From contig JBFMGS010000001.1 of the NCBI GenBank assembly GCA_040752635.1, positions 49,390 through 113,389 on the forward strand: 64,000 nucleotides of DNA. Reading direction: 5' to 3'. Position 1 is the stretch's first letter. The number at the start of each line of letters is the position of its first letter. A program made the translations under genes and the position numbers. This document shows, piece after piece, positions 43,511-52,105 of the stretch. The notes under the pieces are model-generated. The model was not told the DNA's origin. It searched no databases and worked only from the letters and a program-made list of their open reading frames with translations. The stretch comes from JBFMGS01 sp040752635. Lineage in GTDB: Bacteria; Bacillota; SHA-98; UBA4971.

Positions 43511-44572
43511 TCACGCCCCCTTATCCACGATCTTCACGATTTCATCGAGTATTTCCCTCGGCGCCGGGCTCATGCCGCCGGTACGGCCGTAGAAATGCAC
43601 GGACTTCCCCCCGCCCAGGGCCAGTCGCACGTCCTCTACCATCTGGCCGAGGCTCATCTCGACGACTAATACGTGAGCCGCTCTCCGGGTTGCTGCCTTC
43701 AGCGCCTCATACGGGAACGGCCAGAGGCTTATCGGCCTGAACAGCCCCGCGCTCAAGCCGCGTTCTATCGCCTTATCGAGCGCCGCCCGGGCGATTCGGG
43801 CCGTGGTACCGTACGCCACCAGCACTATATCAGCGTCCTCCGTCTTGTATGTGCTATAGCGGACCTGTTCGGCGGCCATGCGCTTATACTTCTCCGCAAG
43901 GTGAAGGTTGTGTTTCTCGAGCTTGGCCGGGTCAAGGTAGAGAGAACTGATGATGTTCTTCGGCCTCCCTGCCGCTCCGGTAGTGGCCCAGATCTTTGGA
44001 GGAAGGTCGCGCTTGGGAGGTTCGCGGAACTCGACCGGTTCCATCATCTGACCCAGGATGGCGTCCCCCAGGATCATGACGGGGTTTCGGTACATATCAG
44101 CGAGGTCGAACGCCTCCATGGTAAGGTCCATAAGCTCCTGCACGGTGGACGGGCCAAACACCAGTAGACGATAGTCGCCGTGGCCGCCTCCTCTTGTCGC
44201 CTGGAAGTAATCCGACTGCGCCCCCTGTATGCCCCCGAGCCCGGGCCCCCCCCGGACGATGTTCACGATCACGCACGGAAGCTCAGCGCCGGCCATGTAC
44301 GAGATAGCCTCTTGCATCAGGCTGATGCCCGGGCTTGACGAAGTTGTCATGACCCGAGCGCCGGCGCACGCGGCGCCGTACACCATATTGCTCCCGGCCA
44401 CCTCGCTCTCGGCCTGCAGAAACACACCCCCGACCTCAGGCATACGCCTCGACATGTACTCAGGAATCTCGTTTTGGGGAGTTATCGGGTAGCCGAAAAA
44501 GCACCTGCACCCAGCCCTGATGGCTGCCTCCGCGACCGCTTCGTTCCCTTTCATCAAGACCTTTTCTCCCAT
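43511..44572 (-). CDS. vorA: 2-oxoacid:ferredoxin oxidoreductase, alpha subunit
   Basis: Pyrimidine-binding/CoA-binding subunit of 353 residues. KVLMKGNEAVAEAAIRAGCRCFFGYPITPQNEIPEYMS, GVFLQAESEVAGSNMVYGAACAGARVMTTSSSPGISLMQE and LVVEMSLGQMVEDVRLAL are family blocks. GGGAGGTG precedes the ATG. Together with vorB, vorC and the ferredoxin gene it makes a complete heterotetrameric enzyme. Confidence 0.93.
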   Translation of the reverse strand: MGEKVLMKGNEAVAEAAIRAGCRCFFGYPITPQNEIPEYMSRRMPEVGGVFLQAESEVAGSNMVYGAACAGARVMTTSSSPGISLMQEAISYMAGAELPCVIVNIVRGGPGLGGIQGAQSDYFQATRGGGHGDYRLLVFGPSTVQELMDLTMEAFDLADMYRNPVMILGDAILGQMMEPVEFREPPKRDLPPKIWATTGAAGRPKNIISSLYLDPAKLEKHNLHLAEKYKRMAAEQVRYSTYKTEDADIVLVAYGTTARIARAALDKAIERGLSAGLFRPISLWPFPYEALKAATRRAAHVLVVEMSLGQMVEDVRLALGGGKSVHFYGRTGGMSPAPREILDEIVKIVDKGA

Positions 44573-44590
44573 GCGAGCACCTCCCTTCCC

Positions 44591-44794
44591 CTATTTGTAC
44601 ACTTCAATTGCCACTTCCGGGCACATCCGGGCACAGAAAGTGCAAGCATTGCACTGCTCCTGGTGGGTTATGGTCGCGGGATGGAACCCTTTGCTGTTAA
44701 AGTGACCGGCCATGACCAGTATCTTTTTGGGACAGAAGGCCACGCACAGCTCGCATCCCTTGCACCTGTCCTCGTCGAACACGACCTTTGCCAT
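44591..44794 (-). CDS. vorD: 2-oxoacid:ferredoxin oxidoreductase, delta (ferredoxin) subunit
   Basis: A 67-residue 2[4Fe-4S] ferredoxin subunit with CKGCELCVAFCPK and CNACTFCARMCPE. It passes electrons from the TPP subunit to external ferredoxin. AGGAGG precedes the ATG. It lies 18 bases ahead of vorA and 13 bases behind the kinase gene, so the set is a single operon. Confidence 0.95.
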   Translation of the reverse strand: MAKVVFDEDRCKGCELCVAFCPKKILVMAGHFNSKGFHPATITHQEQCNACTFCARMCPEVAIEVYK

Positions 44795-44807
44795 GCCTTA
44801 AAACCTC

Positions 44808-45926
44808 CTACGTGTAGACCCTCGCTTCCTCCTCGCCGCGAAGCACGCGAAGGCACGCCTGGGCAAGCGCTTGCATCTCGTTCTCACCTGGATACACTAT
44901 TACGGGGGCAATATAGTCAACGCGCTCCGAAATCCAATCGACGAGACGACGCGAGTGCGCCAGGCCCCCTGTAATGATTATAGCATCAACGTCCCCGGAC
45001 AGCACCGCAGCGTAAGCGCCAATTTCCTTTGCGACCTGGTACGCCATGGCTTCGTAGACGAGCTTCGCGTGTTCATCACCGGCATCAATGCGCCTCTCCA
45101 CTTCGACCGCATCATTCGTACCGAGATGGGCCACAAGGCCCCCGCTGCCGGCGAGCTTCCTGATGATGTCTTCTTCGGTGTACCTGCCTGAGTAACACAG
45201 CCCGACTACGCCGAGAGAGGGCAGCGCTCCGGCCCGCTCGGGGGTAAACGGTCCTTCGCCGTCCAGGCCGTTGCTAACGTCAACGACTCTGCCTCTTAGG
45301 TGGGCGCCAACGGTGATACCGCCACCCAAGTGCGCCACCACGAAGTTCACGTCTTCGTACCGGCTCCCCATGTCTTCTGCAGCCTGCCTTGCCACTGCCT
45401 TTTGGTTGAGTGCGTGGAAAACGCTCCTTCGCGGGAGCTCCGGAAGCCCCGAGAGCCTCGCCACAGGCCACATTTCGTCCACCACTATGGGATCGGCGAT
45501 GTAAGCACGTACGCCCGCCCTGTTCGCTATCTCCCGTGCGAGCGGCGCGCCCAGGTTGGAAGCATGGGGCACCGACCCGTTGCCCACGAGGTCGTGGATC
45601 ATCTTGTCGTTTACTTCGTAGACTCCTCCCTCAACGGGCTTCAAAAGGCCGCCGCGACCGATAACCGCGTCAAACGCATCTACGCATTCGCCATGCTTAT
45701 CCAAGACCTCCAGGATGCCACCCAACCTCACTTGGTATTGCGAGAGAACGTCGCCGAGACCCGCAAGCCTCTCTCCCCCGTGAGATATCGTCTCCTGGAA
45801 CATCCTGTCCTCACCGAGGTACACTGCGATCTTCGTTGACGTGGACCCCGGATTGATCACGAGAATTCTATGACCACAGGCGCCCTGTTGCCTCGCCTGT
45901 GGCAGGTTTTTCATGTTGCATGCCAT
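44808..45926 (-). CDS. buk: Butyrate kinase, copy 1
   Basis: Acetokinase-family enzyme of 372 residues. It turns butyryl- or branched acyl-phosphate plus ADP into the acid plus ATP. ILVINPGSTSTKIAVY is the phosphate-1 motif; HASNLGAPLAREIA, FHALNQKAVARQAAED, VVAHLGGGITVGAH and GTNDAVEVERRI follow. ATG 45926 is chosen because GAGGAGA lies 8-9 bases upstream. A second copy opens the operon (48080-49141). Two kinases in one operon suggest different acyl specificities or a dimer of unlike subunits. Confidence 0.93.
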   Translation of the reverse strand: MACNMKNLPQARQQGACGHRILVINPGSTSTKIAVYLGEDRMFQETISHGGERLAGLGDVLSQYQVRLGGILEVLDKHGECVDAFDAVIGRGGLLKPVEGGVYEVNDKMIHDLVGNGSVPHASNLGAPLAREIANRAGVRAYIADPIVVDEMWPVARLSGLPELPRRSVFHALNQKAVARQAAEDMGSRYEDVNFVVAHLGGGITVGAHLRGRVVDVSNGLDGEGPFTPERAGALPSLGVVGLCYSGRYTEEDIIRKLAGSGGLVAHLGTNDAVEVERRIDAGDEHAKLVYEAMAYQVAKEIGAYAAVLSGDVDAIIITGGLAHSRRLVDWISERVDYIAPVIVYPGENEMQALAQACLRVLRGEEEARVYT

Positions 45927-46053
45927 GGGCCCTGTCTCCTCTAAGCCTGACATGGGTTGGATTGCTCGGGACATGGGTTGATTGCAAGACCTGCTGGCAT
46001 CCGTTCCGTTCAGCGGGGAACAAAGCTGTCAAGCCGGGCGCGCGCTGATCCTG

Positions 46054-47124
46054 CTACGCTGGCACGTAGACCTTGTGGATTCTAGCCAGCTTCGCAATCC
46101 TCTCCTCTGCGAGGCGAGATGCCGCCTGATATGTCGGGATCTTATCGCGCTTCGCTATCGCGATAACCTTGAGGACGTTGTCATAGATGCCTGCTGCTTT
46201 GCGCAGCGCCCTCTCCCTGTTGTACCCGTAGAATTCGTCAGCTACGTTGATGACTCCTCCCGCGTTAATAATATAGTCGGGGGCGTAAAGTATCCCCATG
46301 TCTTCAAGCGCATCGCCGTGCCTCTCCTCTTTGAGCTGGTTGTTAGCCGCGCCAGCAACGATCTTGCACTTCAACTTAGGCACGGTTTCGTCGTTTATCA
46401 CCGAACCGAGAGCGCACGGGCAGAAGATGTCGCATGGGATGTCAAAGATCTCGTCCGGAGGCACGGGTTTTGCCCCGAAATCGTCTGCAGCCCTCTTGAC
46501 CCTGTCCTCGTAAATGTCGGCGACATACACCCTGGCGCCTTCCTCCGCCAGATATCTTACGACGTTGTAGCCCACGTGGCCCGCACCCTGCACGACCACG
46601 GCCCTATCCTTGAGGGAATCGGTTCCATATACCTCGAGCGCGCATGCTTTCATGCCTCTCACTACCCCGTATGCTGTTACAGGCGAAGGATCCCCGCTGG
46701 ACCCGGCCATGGCCGATAAGCCGAGCACATGATCAGTCTCCGTATGGACTATCTCCATGTCTTCCACAGAGACACCAACATCCTCTGCGGTGATGTACCG
46801 CCCGCCCAGGGTGTCCACGAACCGGCCGAACGCCCGGAAAAGCGCTTCGGACTTGTCTTTGCGCGGATCGCCGATAATGACGGACTTGCCCCCGCCGAAG
46901 TCGAGACCGGCGGCGGCGTTCTTATAGGTCATTCCCCTGGCAAGCCGCAACGCATCGATCACCGCTTCCTCTTCGGATGAGTAAGGCCACATCCTGCACC
47001 CGCCGAGCGCAGGGCCAAGCGTCGTGTCGTGGATGGCTATGATCGCGCGCAGCCTCGCCGCTTCGTCGCTCGCGAAGACCAGTTGCTCATACCCGTACCG
47101 ACCCATCTCCTCAAATACCTTCAT
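46054..47124 (-). CDS. Leucine dehydrogenase (branched-chain)
   Basis: Deaminates leucine, isoleucine or valine to the 2-oxoacid with NAD. The 356-residue protein has LGPALGGCRMWPY, MTYKNAAAGLDFGGGKSVI (catalytic lysine in MTYKNAAAGLD), TAEDVGVSVEDMEIV, and the Rossmann GAGHVGYNVVRYLAEEGA. The C-terminal half shows VAGAANNQL and PDYIINAGGVINVADEF, as in leucine/phenylalanine dehydrogenases. GGGGAGGG precedes ATG 47124. It lies between ptb and the second kinase, feeding Vor. Confidence 0.93.
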   Translation of the reverse strand: MKVFEEMGRYGYEQLVFASDEAARLRAIIAIHDTTLGPALGGCRMWPYSSEEEAVIDALRLARGMTYKNAAAGLDFGGGKSVIIGDPRKDKSEALFRAFGRFVDTLGGRYITAEDVGVSVEDMEIVHTETDHVLGLSAMAGSSGDPSPVTAYGVVRGMKACALEVYGTDSLKDRAVVVQGAGHVGYNVVRYLAEEGARVYVADIYEDRVKRAADDFGAKPVPPDEIFDIPCDIFCPCALGSVINDETVPKLKCKIVAGAANNQLKEERHGDALEDMGILYAPDYIINAGGVINVADEFYGYNRERALRKAAGIYDNVLKVIAIAKRDKIPTYQAASRLAEERIAKLARIHKVYVPA

Positions 47125-47166
47125 TTCTGACCCTCCCCTGATCGGTGCCGTTGTCATTCCGGGGTC

Positions 47167-48066
47167 TCACCCTGCCAAAAGCACGCCAAGAGCAAGAGAG
47201 CACACCTTGGCAACATGCGAATCCGACCTCGACGTTACTACTACAGGCGCCTTCGCACCTACGACGACGCTCGCGGCATATGCACCCGCCAGGTAAACGA
47301 GGGCCTTGTAGAACACGTTTCCTGCTTCGATATCCGGCACGATGAGTATGTCAGCACGCCCCGCGACGGGCCCGGCGATCCCCTTGTGCTGAGCCGCGTC
47401 AGGTGATATCGCGTTGTCCAGCGCCAGCGGTCCGTCTACGATCCCGCCCTTGATCTGGCCTCTCTCAGACATCTTCGCAAGACAGGCGGCATCAATGGTG
47501 GCAGGCATGTCAGGGTTAACGTGCTCGATGGCTGCAAGCGCAGCAACGCGCGGCTCCACGATGCCAATGGCATGCGCCACGTCTATGGCGTTCTGGGTGA
47601 TCTGCGCCTTTTCGGCGAGCGTGGGAGCGATGTTCATTGCGCCGTCGCTGAACATGAGGAGGCGCCCGAGCCCAGGCGCCTCGAAAACAGACAGGTGGGA
47701 TAGCAGTCGGCCTGTGCGAAGGCCGATCTCTTTGTCCAGGACCGCCCGCAGCACATCCGCCGTATTCACAAGGCCTTTCATGAGCAAGTCTGCTTCCCCT
47801 GCCTTCACCATCTCCACGCCCTTGCGGGCCGCGGTCGCGCCATCTCTCTCTTCGACAAGCTCATATCCCGAAAGGTCCACGCCCGCTTCAGAGGCGGCCT
47901 TCTCTATCCCGGCTGCGTCGCCCACCAGTATACACCTGGCAACCCCGAGCCTCGCCGCCTCGTCCGCAGCCAGAAGCACCTCGGGGTCCTCGGCGGCCAC
48001 TACCGCACATGTCCTGGGCCCGGCAGCCTTTGCCATGTTCACCAGGTCATCCAGGCTCTTTACCAT
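47167..48066 (-). CDS. ptb: Phosphate butyryltransferase
   Basis: Converts acyl-CoA and phosphate to acyl-phosphate. The 299-residue protein has LVNMAKAAGPRTCAVVAAEDPEVL, the middle block LLMKGLVNTADVLRAVLDKEIGLRTGRLLSHLSVFE, FSDGAMNIAPTLAEKAQITQNAIDVA and the C-terminal DILIVPDIEAGNVFYKALVYLAG. ATG 48066 follows GGGGAGG. It works with the butyrate kinases on both sides of it. Confidence 0.93.
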   Translation of the reverse strand: MVKSLDDLVNMAKAAGPRTCAVVAAEDPEVLLAADEAARLGVARCILVGDAAGIEKAASEAGVDLSGYELVEERDGATAARKGVEMVKAGEADLLMKGLVNTADVLRAVLDKEIGLRTGRLLSHLSVFEAPGLGRLLMFSDGAMNIAPTLAEKAQITQNAIDVAHAIGIVEPRVAALAAIEHVNPDMPATIDAACLAKMSERGQIKGGIVDGPLALDNAISPDAAQHKGIAGPVAGRADILIVPDIEAGNVFYKALVYLAGAYAASVVVGAKAPVVVTSRSDSHVAKVCSLALGVLLAG

Positions 48067-48079
48067 TCCAATCCTCCCC

Positions 48080-49141
48080 TCACTCGTAAATCCTGGCTGC
48101 TTCATCTCCTCGAAGCACTCTGAACGCACCCGCCGCCAGTGCCTCCATCTCTTCTTCCCCCGGGTAGACCCTCACCTCGGCGATGAACTCGACTTTTTCC
48201 CGAATCATGCTCACGAGCGACGCAGCATTCGCCAGCCCGCCAGATATCAGTATGGCCTGGACATCTCCGGCGAGGACCGACGCCATGGCGCCTATTTCCT
48301 TTGCAACCTGATAAGCCATGGCTTCGTATACCAGGCGGGCGAACTCATCTCCCTGAGCTATCCTCTTTTCGACCTCGATGGCGTCGGCAGTGCCCAGGTA
48401 GGCGACGAGCCCCCCGCTTCCTATGAGCTTCCTCGTAAGCTCCTCCTTTGTGAACTTACCCGAGAAGGCCAGGCGGACGAGGCCGGCTGCAGGCACCCCT
48501 CCCGCGCGCTCAGGGCTGAAGGGGCCCTGCTCGTTGGCGTTGTTCACATCGATGATGCGGCCTGCACGACATGCAGCCACCGATATCCCGCCGCCGAGGT
48601 GAGCTACGATGTAGTTAGCTGTCTTCGGGTCGACGCCAAGCTCGCGCGACGCGCGTCTTATGGTGGCTTTGATGTTCAAGGCGTGGCTCAGGCTTCGCCT
48701 GGGGATCTCCGGCAATCCCGACAGGCGCGCTAGCGGCTCGAACTCGTCGCAAGATACAGGGTCTACAACATACGCTGGCACGCCGTACCTCTGCGCAATA
48801 GCATGCGCGATAAGCCCGCCCAGGTTGGACGCGTGGGGTCCCTGAACCTGATCCCGCAGATCTGCCAGCATTTTTTCGTTCACCGAGTACGTGCCACCCG
48901 CCACGGGCCGCAGGAGCCCTCCCCTCGCGACCACCGCAGAGAGACCTCGGAGATCAACGCCTGCTTGACTCAGCGCATTCATAATCTCGGAGAACCTGTA
49001 TTCGAGCTGACCCATGATGTCCGGAAAGGATGCGATGGTAGCGTGGTCGTGTGTGAGCTTCTTCTCAAGAAGCGGGCCTGAGGGAGTATATAACGCCAGC
49101 CTGGTCGAAGTGGAACCGGGGTTGACGACAAGCACTTGCAA
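48080..49141 (-). CDS. buk: Butyrate kinase, copy 2
   Basis: Acetokinase-family enzyme of 353 residues, first structural gene after the sigma-54 promoter. QVLVVNPGSTSTRLALY is the phosphate loop; GPHASNLGGLIAHAIA, SHALNIKATIRRAS, IVAHLGGGISVA, GTADAIEVEKRI and ILISGGLANAASLV follow. TTG 49141 is favoured because AGAGGTG lies 6 bases upstream and the protein then begins as kinases usually do. Upstream in-frame TTG (49201) also has a site, but very close. It is clearly paralogous to copy 1. Confidence 0.92.
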   Translation of the reverse strand: MQVLVVNPGSTSTRLALYTPSGPLLEKKLTHDHATIASFPDIMGQLEYRFSEIMNALSQAGVDLRGLSAVVARGGLLRPVAGGTYSVNEKMLADLRDQVQGPHASNLGGLIAHAIAQRYGVPAYVVDPVSCDEFEPLARLSGLPEIPRRSLSHALNIKATIRRASRELGVDPKTANYIVAHLGGGISVAACRAGRIIDVNNANEQGPFSPERAGGVPAAGLVRLAFSGKFTKEELTRKLIGSGGLVAYLGTADAIEVEKRIAQGDEFARLVYEAMAYQVAKEIGAMASVLAGDVQAILISGGLANAASLVSMIREKVEFIAEVRVYPGEEEMEALAAGAFRVLRGDEAARIYE

Positions 49142-49234
49142 CGCTTCCACCTCTAATCGCGCAACAGGCGAGTCCGCTGGGTCTTCTTGAACTACCGGCA
49201 ACTCATCCAGCTAGCTCTGCATAGTACTCCATTC

Positions 49235-49249
49235 GCAAGTGTTGTGCCA
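49235..49249 (-). promoter_or_regulatory. Sigma-54 promoter of the buk-ptb-vor operon
   Basis: On the minus strand TGGCACAACACTTGC has GG and GC separated by exactly 10 bases, matching the -24/-12 consensus TGGCAC-N5-TTGC. It lies about 94 bases before the start of buk copy 2, and an enhancer-binding activator is encoded directly upstream. Bacillus bkd operons have the same logic (BkdR and SigL). Confidence 0.8.
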
Positions 49250-49342
49250 CCCACTTTCGAATGCGGAATCTGTAAAGCGCCAGCTGCTGCGCTTTTCACG
49301 AGGGTCAGAAGGCCGGCTGCGTGCATGATTTTGCATTGACAC

Positions 49343-49380
49343 ACAACGGCACCGTGCAAGAAGATGCACGGTGCCGTTGT
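49343..49380. promoter_or_regulatory. Perfect 16-base inverted repeat, probable enhancer site or terminator
   Basis: ACAACGGCACCGTGCA (49343-49358) and its exact complement (49365-49380) flank a 6-base loop. It lies about 100-140 bases upstream of the sigma-54 promoter and 28 bases after the activator gene stop. That is the right distance for a binding site of a dimeric enhancer-binding protein. It could instead be the activator's transcription end, but no T-run follows on the minus strand. Confidence 0.55.
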
Positions 49381-49407
49381 AAGGTCATACGCAATTGGCG
49401 TCTTAGC

Positions 49408-51162
49408 CTAAGGAACGCCATAACGCTTAATCTTATAGTACAGGTTACGCAGGCCGATTCCCAGCATCTTCGCAGCCAGGGTCTTGCTCCCCCCTGCGGC
49501 CTCCAACGCCCGAAGGATTGCCCTCCTCTCGGCGCGTTCAATTGCCTCCCGGAGTCTGGGAACGCCCGCGCTGCTACGGCCCTCCATCCCCTGCGGGCTT
49601 CCCGGCGCCGCCTGAGTTCCGAACTGCCATCTGCCCAGTGCAGGCAGGTGTTCTGGCAGGATCTCCACCTCGCTGTAATGCATGTTGATAATCGCCCGGC
49701 TCAAAACGTTCTCAAGCTCTCTCACGTTTCCGGGCCAGTCGTATTCGCACAGGACCTCCAGGGCTTCCTCTGATATGCGAGTGACGTTCCGCCCGTACGC
49801 CTGGTTAAACTGGCGTATCAGACTGTGACAGAGGAGGGGTATATCCTCAACCCGCTCCCTGAGCGGAGGGATGAATATGGGCACCACGTTCAGGCGGTAG
49901 TATAGATCCTCTCGCATCCTCCCTTCCCGCACAGCCTTCTCGAGATCGGTGTTGGTTGCGGCTATCACCCGTACGTCCACGGCTATAGAACGCGTGTCGC
50001 CCACCCGCACGATCTCTTTTTCCTGAAGGACGCGCAGCAGCTTCGCTTGAAGAGCCAGGTTCGTCTCTCCGACTTCATCAAGGAAAATCGTGCCCCCGTT
50101 CGCATCCTCAAACAGCCCGCGCCTGCCGCCGCGCCTTGCGCCGGTGAATGCACCCTCCTCGTAGCCGAAGAGCTCCGACTCGAGGAGCGTGTCGGCAATC
50201 GCGGTACAGTTCACCCTGATAAACTGGCCGCGGGACCGATCGCTTGCGTTGTGGATGGCGTGAGCGAACAGCTCTTTGCCGGTTCCGCTTTCCCCCCGGA
50301 GCAGCACGGTCACAGGTGTTGCAGCTACGCGCCGAGCTTGCTCGATGGCCTTTGCCATCTTGGGGCTGACGCCGATTATGTCGTCGAAAGTGTATTTGGC
50401 CTCAAGACGGCGAATAAGCCTCTTGGCTCTGTCAAGCTCCTCGGTCAGCCGGCGTATCTCGGATGTATCATGGATCACCGCAACGCTGCCCTTGAGCTTG
50501 TCGTCAACTATGATCGGAGCGGCGTGGACTATGACTTCTTTCTTTCTCGGCCCCACCTTCATCCGCGCGCCCCTCACCGGGAGGCGAGTGCGGAGCACCT
50601 TCATGTGCATACTCTCGCCTTCTGCTATGTCTGTCGTAGCGGGCTTACCGAGGATGTCCTCCTCCGTAAGCCCGGTTAACCTCGTATAGGCCGGATTGAT
50701 GAGCAGGCCCATGCCGTGCTCGTCCACAACCGAGATGGCGTCCTGGGTTGAGTTGATGATGGCCTCCAGGAGCCCCTGGATCTGCCGGAGGTTGGTAATC
50801 TCTTCTGCAAGAGATATAACCTCGCTGATGTCCCTGAAGACGGCGACGGCGCCGACGACGTTGCCGTCGGCGTCCCGAACCGGCACGCGATTCGTGATGA
50901 TCTTCACGCCGCCGAGCACCTGCTGCTGGTTGAGTTCGGCCTGGCCGGTTTGGAGCACAATGTGGAGCCTGGTGTTGGGGATCACGTCCTGAGCGAGTTT
51001 GCCCACCATATCGCCGGGCGCAAGCCCCGTAATCCGGGCTGCCGCAGCGTTGAAGATCGTGATCACCCCGTTGCGATCGACTGCGATCATCCCGTCATGC
51101 GTCGAGTTGAGAATCACCTCAAGCTCCCCGTTGGTTAGACGTAGCTTCTCTGAACGTGCCAT
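49408..51162 (-). CDS. Sigma-54-dependent enhancer-binding regulator with two PAS domains (BkdR-like)
   Basis: A 584-residue activator. Two PAS domains (about residues 8-115 and 128-235) sense a signal. The AAA+ domain (about 258-490) has Walker A GESGTGKE (290-297), the sigma-54 contact loop GAFTGA (337-342), GTIFLDEVGE and the arginine-finger region NVVPIFIPPLRER. The C-terminal Fis-type helix-turn-helix reads GGSKTLAAKMLGIGLRNLYYKIKRYG. It precedes the sigma-54 promoter of the branched-chain operon. It lacks a phospho-receiver domain, so control is probably by a ligand or redox state sensed by PAS. Confidence 0.93.
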   Translation of the reverse strand: MARSEKLRLTNGELEVILNSTHDGMIAVDRNGVITIFNAAAARITGLAPGDMVGKLAQDVIPNTRLHIVLQTGQAELNQQQVLGGVKIITNRVPVRDADGNVVGAVAVFRDISEVISLAEEITNLRQIQGLLEAIINSTQDAISVVDEHGMGLLINPAYTRLTGLTEEDILGKPATTDIAEGESMHMKVLRTRLPVRGARMKVGPRKKEVIVHAAPIIVDDKLKGSVAVIHDTSEIRRLTEELDRAKRLIRRLEAKYTFDDIIGVSPKMAKAIEQARRVAATPVTVLLRGESGTGKELFAHAIHNASDRSRGQFIRVNCTAIADTLLESELFGYEEGAFTGARRGGRRGLFEDANGGTIFLDEVGETNLALQAKLLRVLQEKEIVRVGDTRSIAVDVRVIAATNTDLEKAVREGRMREDLYYRLNVVPIFIPPLRERVEDIPLLCHSLIRQFNQAYGRNVTRISEEALEVLCEYDWPGNVRELENVLSRAIINMHYSEVEILPEHLPALGRWQFGTQAAPGSPQGMEGRSSAGVPRLREAIERAERRAILRALEAAGGSKTLAAKMLGIGLRNLYYKIKRYGVP

Positions 51163-51189
51163 CCAATCCCTTCTCCGAACATGTGTAGA

Positions 51190-52038
51190 TCAATACGTGT
51201 AGAATCCCCGGCCGGTCTTCCTGCCCAAATAGCCGGCTTCGACCATCCTCCGAAGAAGCGGGCACGGCCTGTACTTCGAGTCACCGAAGCCTTCGTATAG
51301 CACCTCCATGATGTAGAGGCACGTATCAAGGCCAATGAGGTCCGCAAGGGCCAGCGGACCCATGGGGTGGTTCATGCCGAGGCGCATCACAGTGTCGATG
51401 TCCTCCGCGGACGCAACCCCCTCCATCAGGCAGTAGACCGCCTCGTTTATCATGGGCATGAGCAACCTGTTAGACACAAACCCCGGGTAATCCGACACCG
51501 CAACCGGGGTTTTCCCCAGCTTCTCTACAAGGGCCCGCGTAACCTGGCGCGTCTCGTCCGACGTCCTCTGGCCAGAAATGATCTCGACGAGCTTCATGGC
51601 CGGCACAGGGTTCATGAAGTGCATTCCGATGACCCTGTCAGGCCTGCGGGTCGCTGCGGCAAGCCTCGTGATGGATATGGAAGACGTGTTGGATGAGATG
51701 ATGGCGTGCGGGCCGAGGAGCGCATCCAGCTTTCGGAACACGTCCTTCTTTACGTCAGCGTTCTCGACCACGGCTTCGATGGCCATATCAGCATCGGCCA
51801 CATGTGATAGATCGGCTGTAGCCTTGATCCTTGCGAGCACCGCGTCCTTCTCCTCGGGTTGCAGCTTACCCTTTTCAATGGCACGGGCAAGCCCTTTTTC
51901 CACCGCGGCAAGGCCTTTCTTTGCGAGGCCTTCCGACACATCGCATAGCGTGACCGAAAGACCCGCGGTCGCAGCCACCTGGGCGATCCCGGACCCCATC
52001 TGCCCTGCGCCTATCACCGCTAACTTCGAGATATCCAT
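51190..52038 (-). CDS. hbd: 3-hydroxybutyryl-CoA dehydrogenase
   Basis: NAD-dependent enzyme of 282 residues interconverting acetoacetyl-CoA and 3-hydroxybutyryl-CoA. The Rossmann loop is VIGAGQMGSGIAQVAA; ISSNTSSISITRLAA and VIGMHFMNPVPAMKLVEII contain the catalytic His; FVSNRLLMPMINEAVYCL and MNHPMGPLALADLIGLD complete the family pattern. ATG 52038 follows GGAGGGGG. It lies 28 bases before the activator gene and after the thiolase gene, consistent with one transcript. Confidence 0.94.
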   Translation of the reverse strand: MDISKLAVIGAGQMGSGIAQVAATAGLSVTLCDVSEGLAKKGLAAVEKGLARAIEKGKLQPEEKDAVLARIKATADLSHVADADMAIEAVVENADVKKDVFRKLDALLGPHAIISSNTSSISITRLAAATRRPDRVIGMHFMNPVPAMKLVEIISGQRTSDETRQVTRALVEKLGKTPVAVSDYPGFVSNRLLMPMINEAVYCLMEGVASAEDIDTVMRLGMNHPMGPLALADLIGLDTCLYIMEVLYEGFGDSKYRPCPLLRRMVEAGYLGRKTGRGFYTY

Positions 52039-52105
52039 CGCGAGACCCCCTCCCCAATCCAACTTCTCAAAATGTTAACGCTGGCCGCGGCTGCCGGTGT
52101 TTCAC

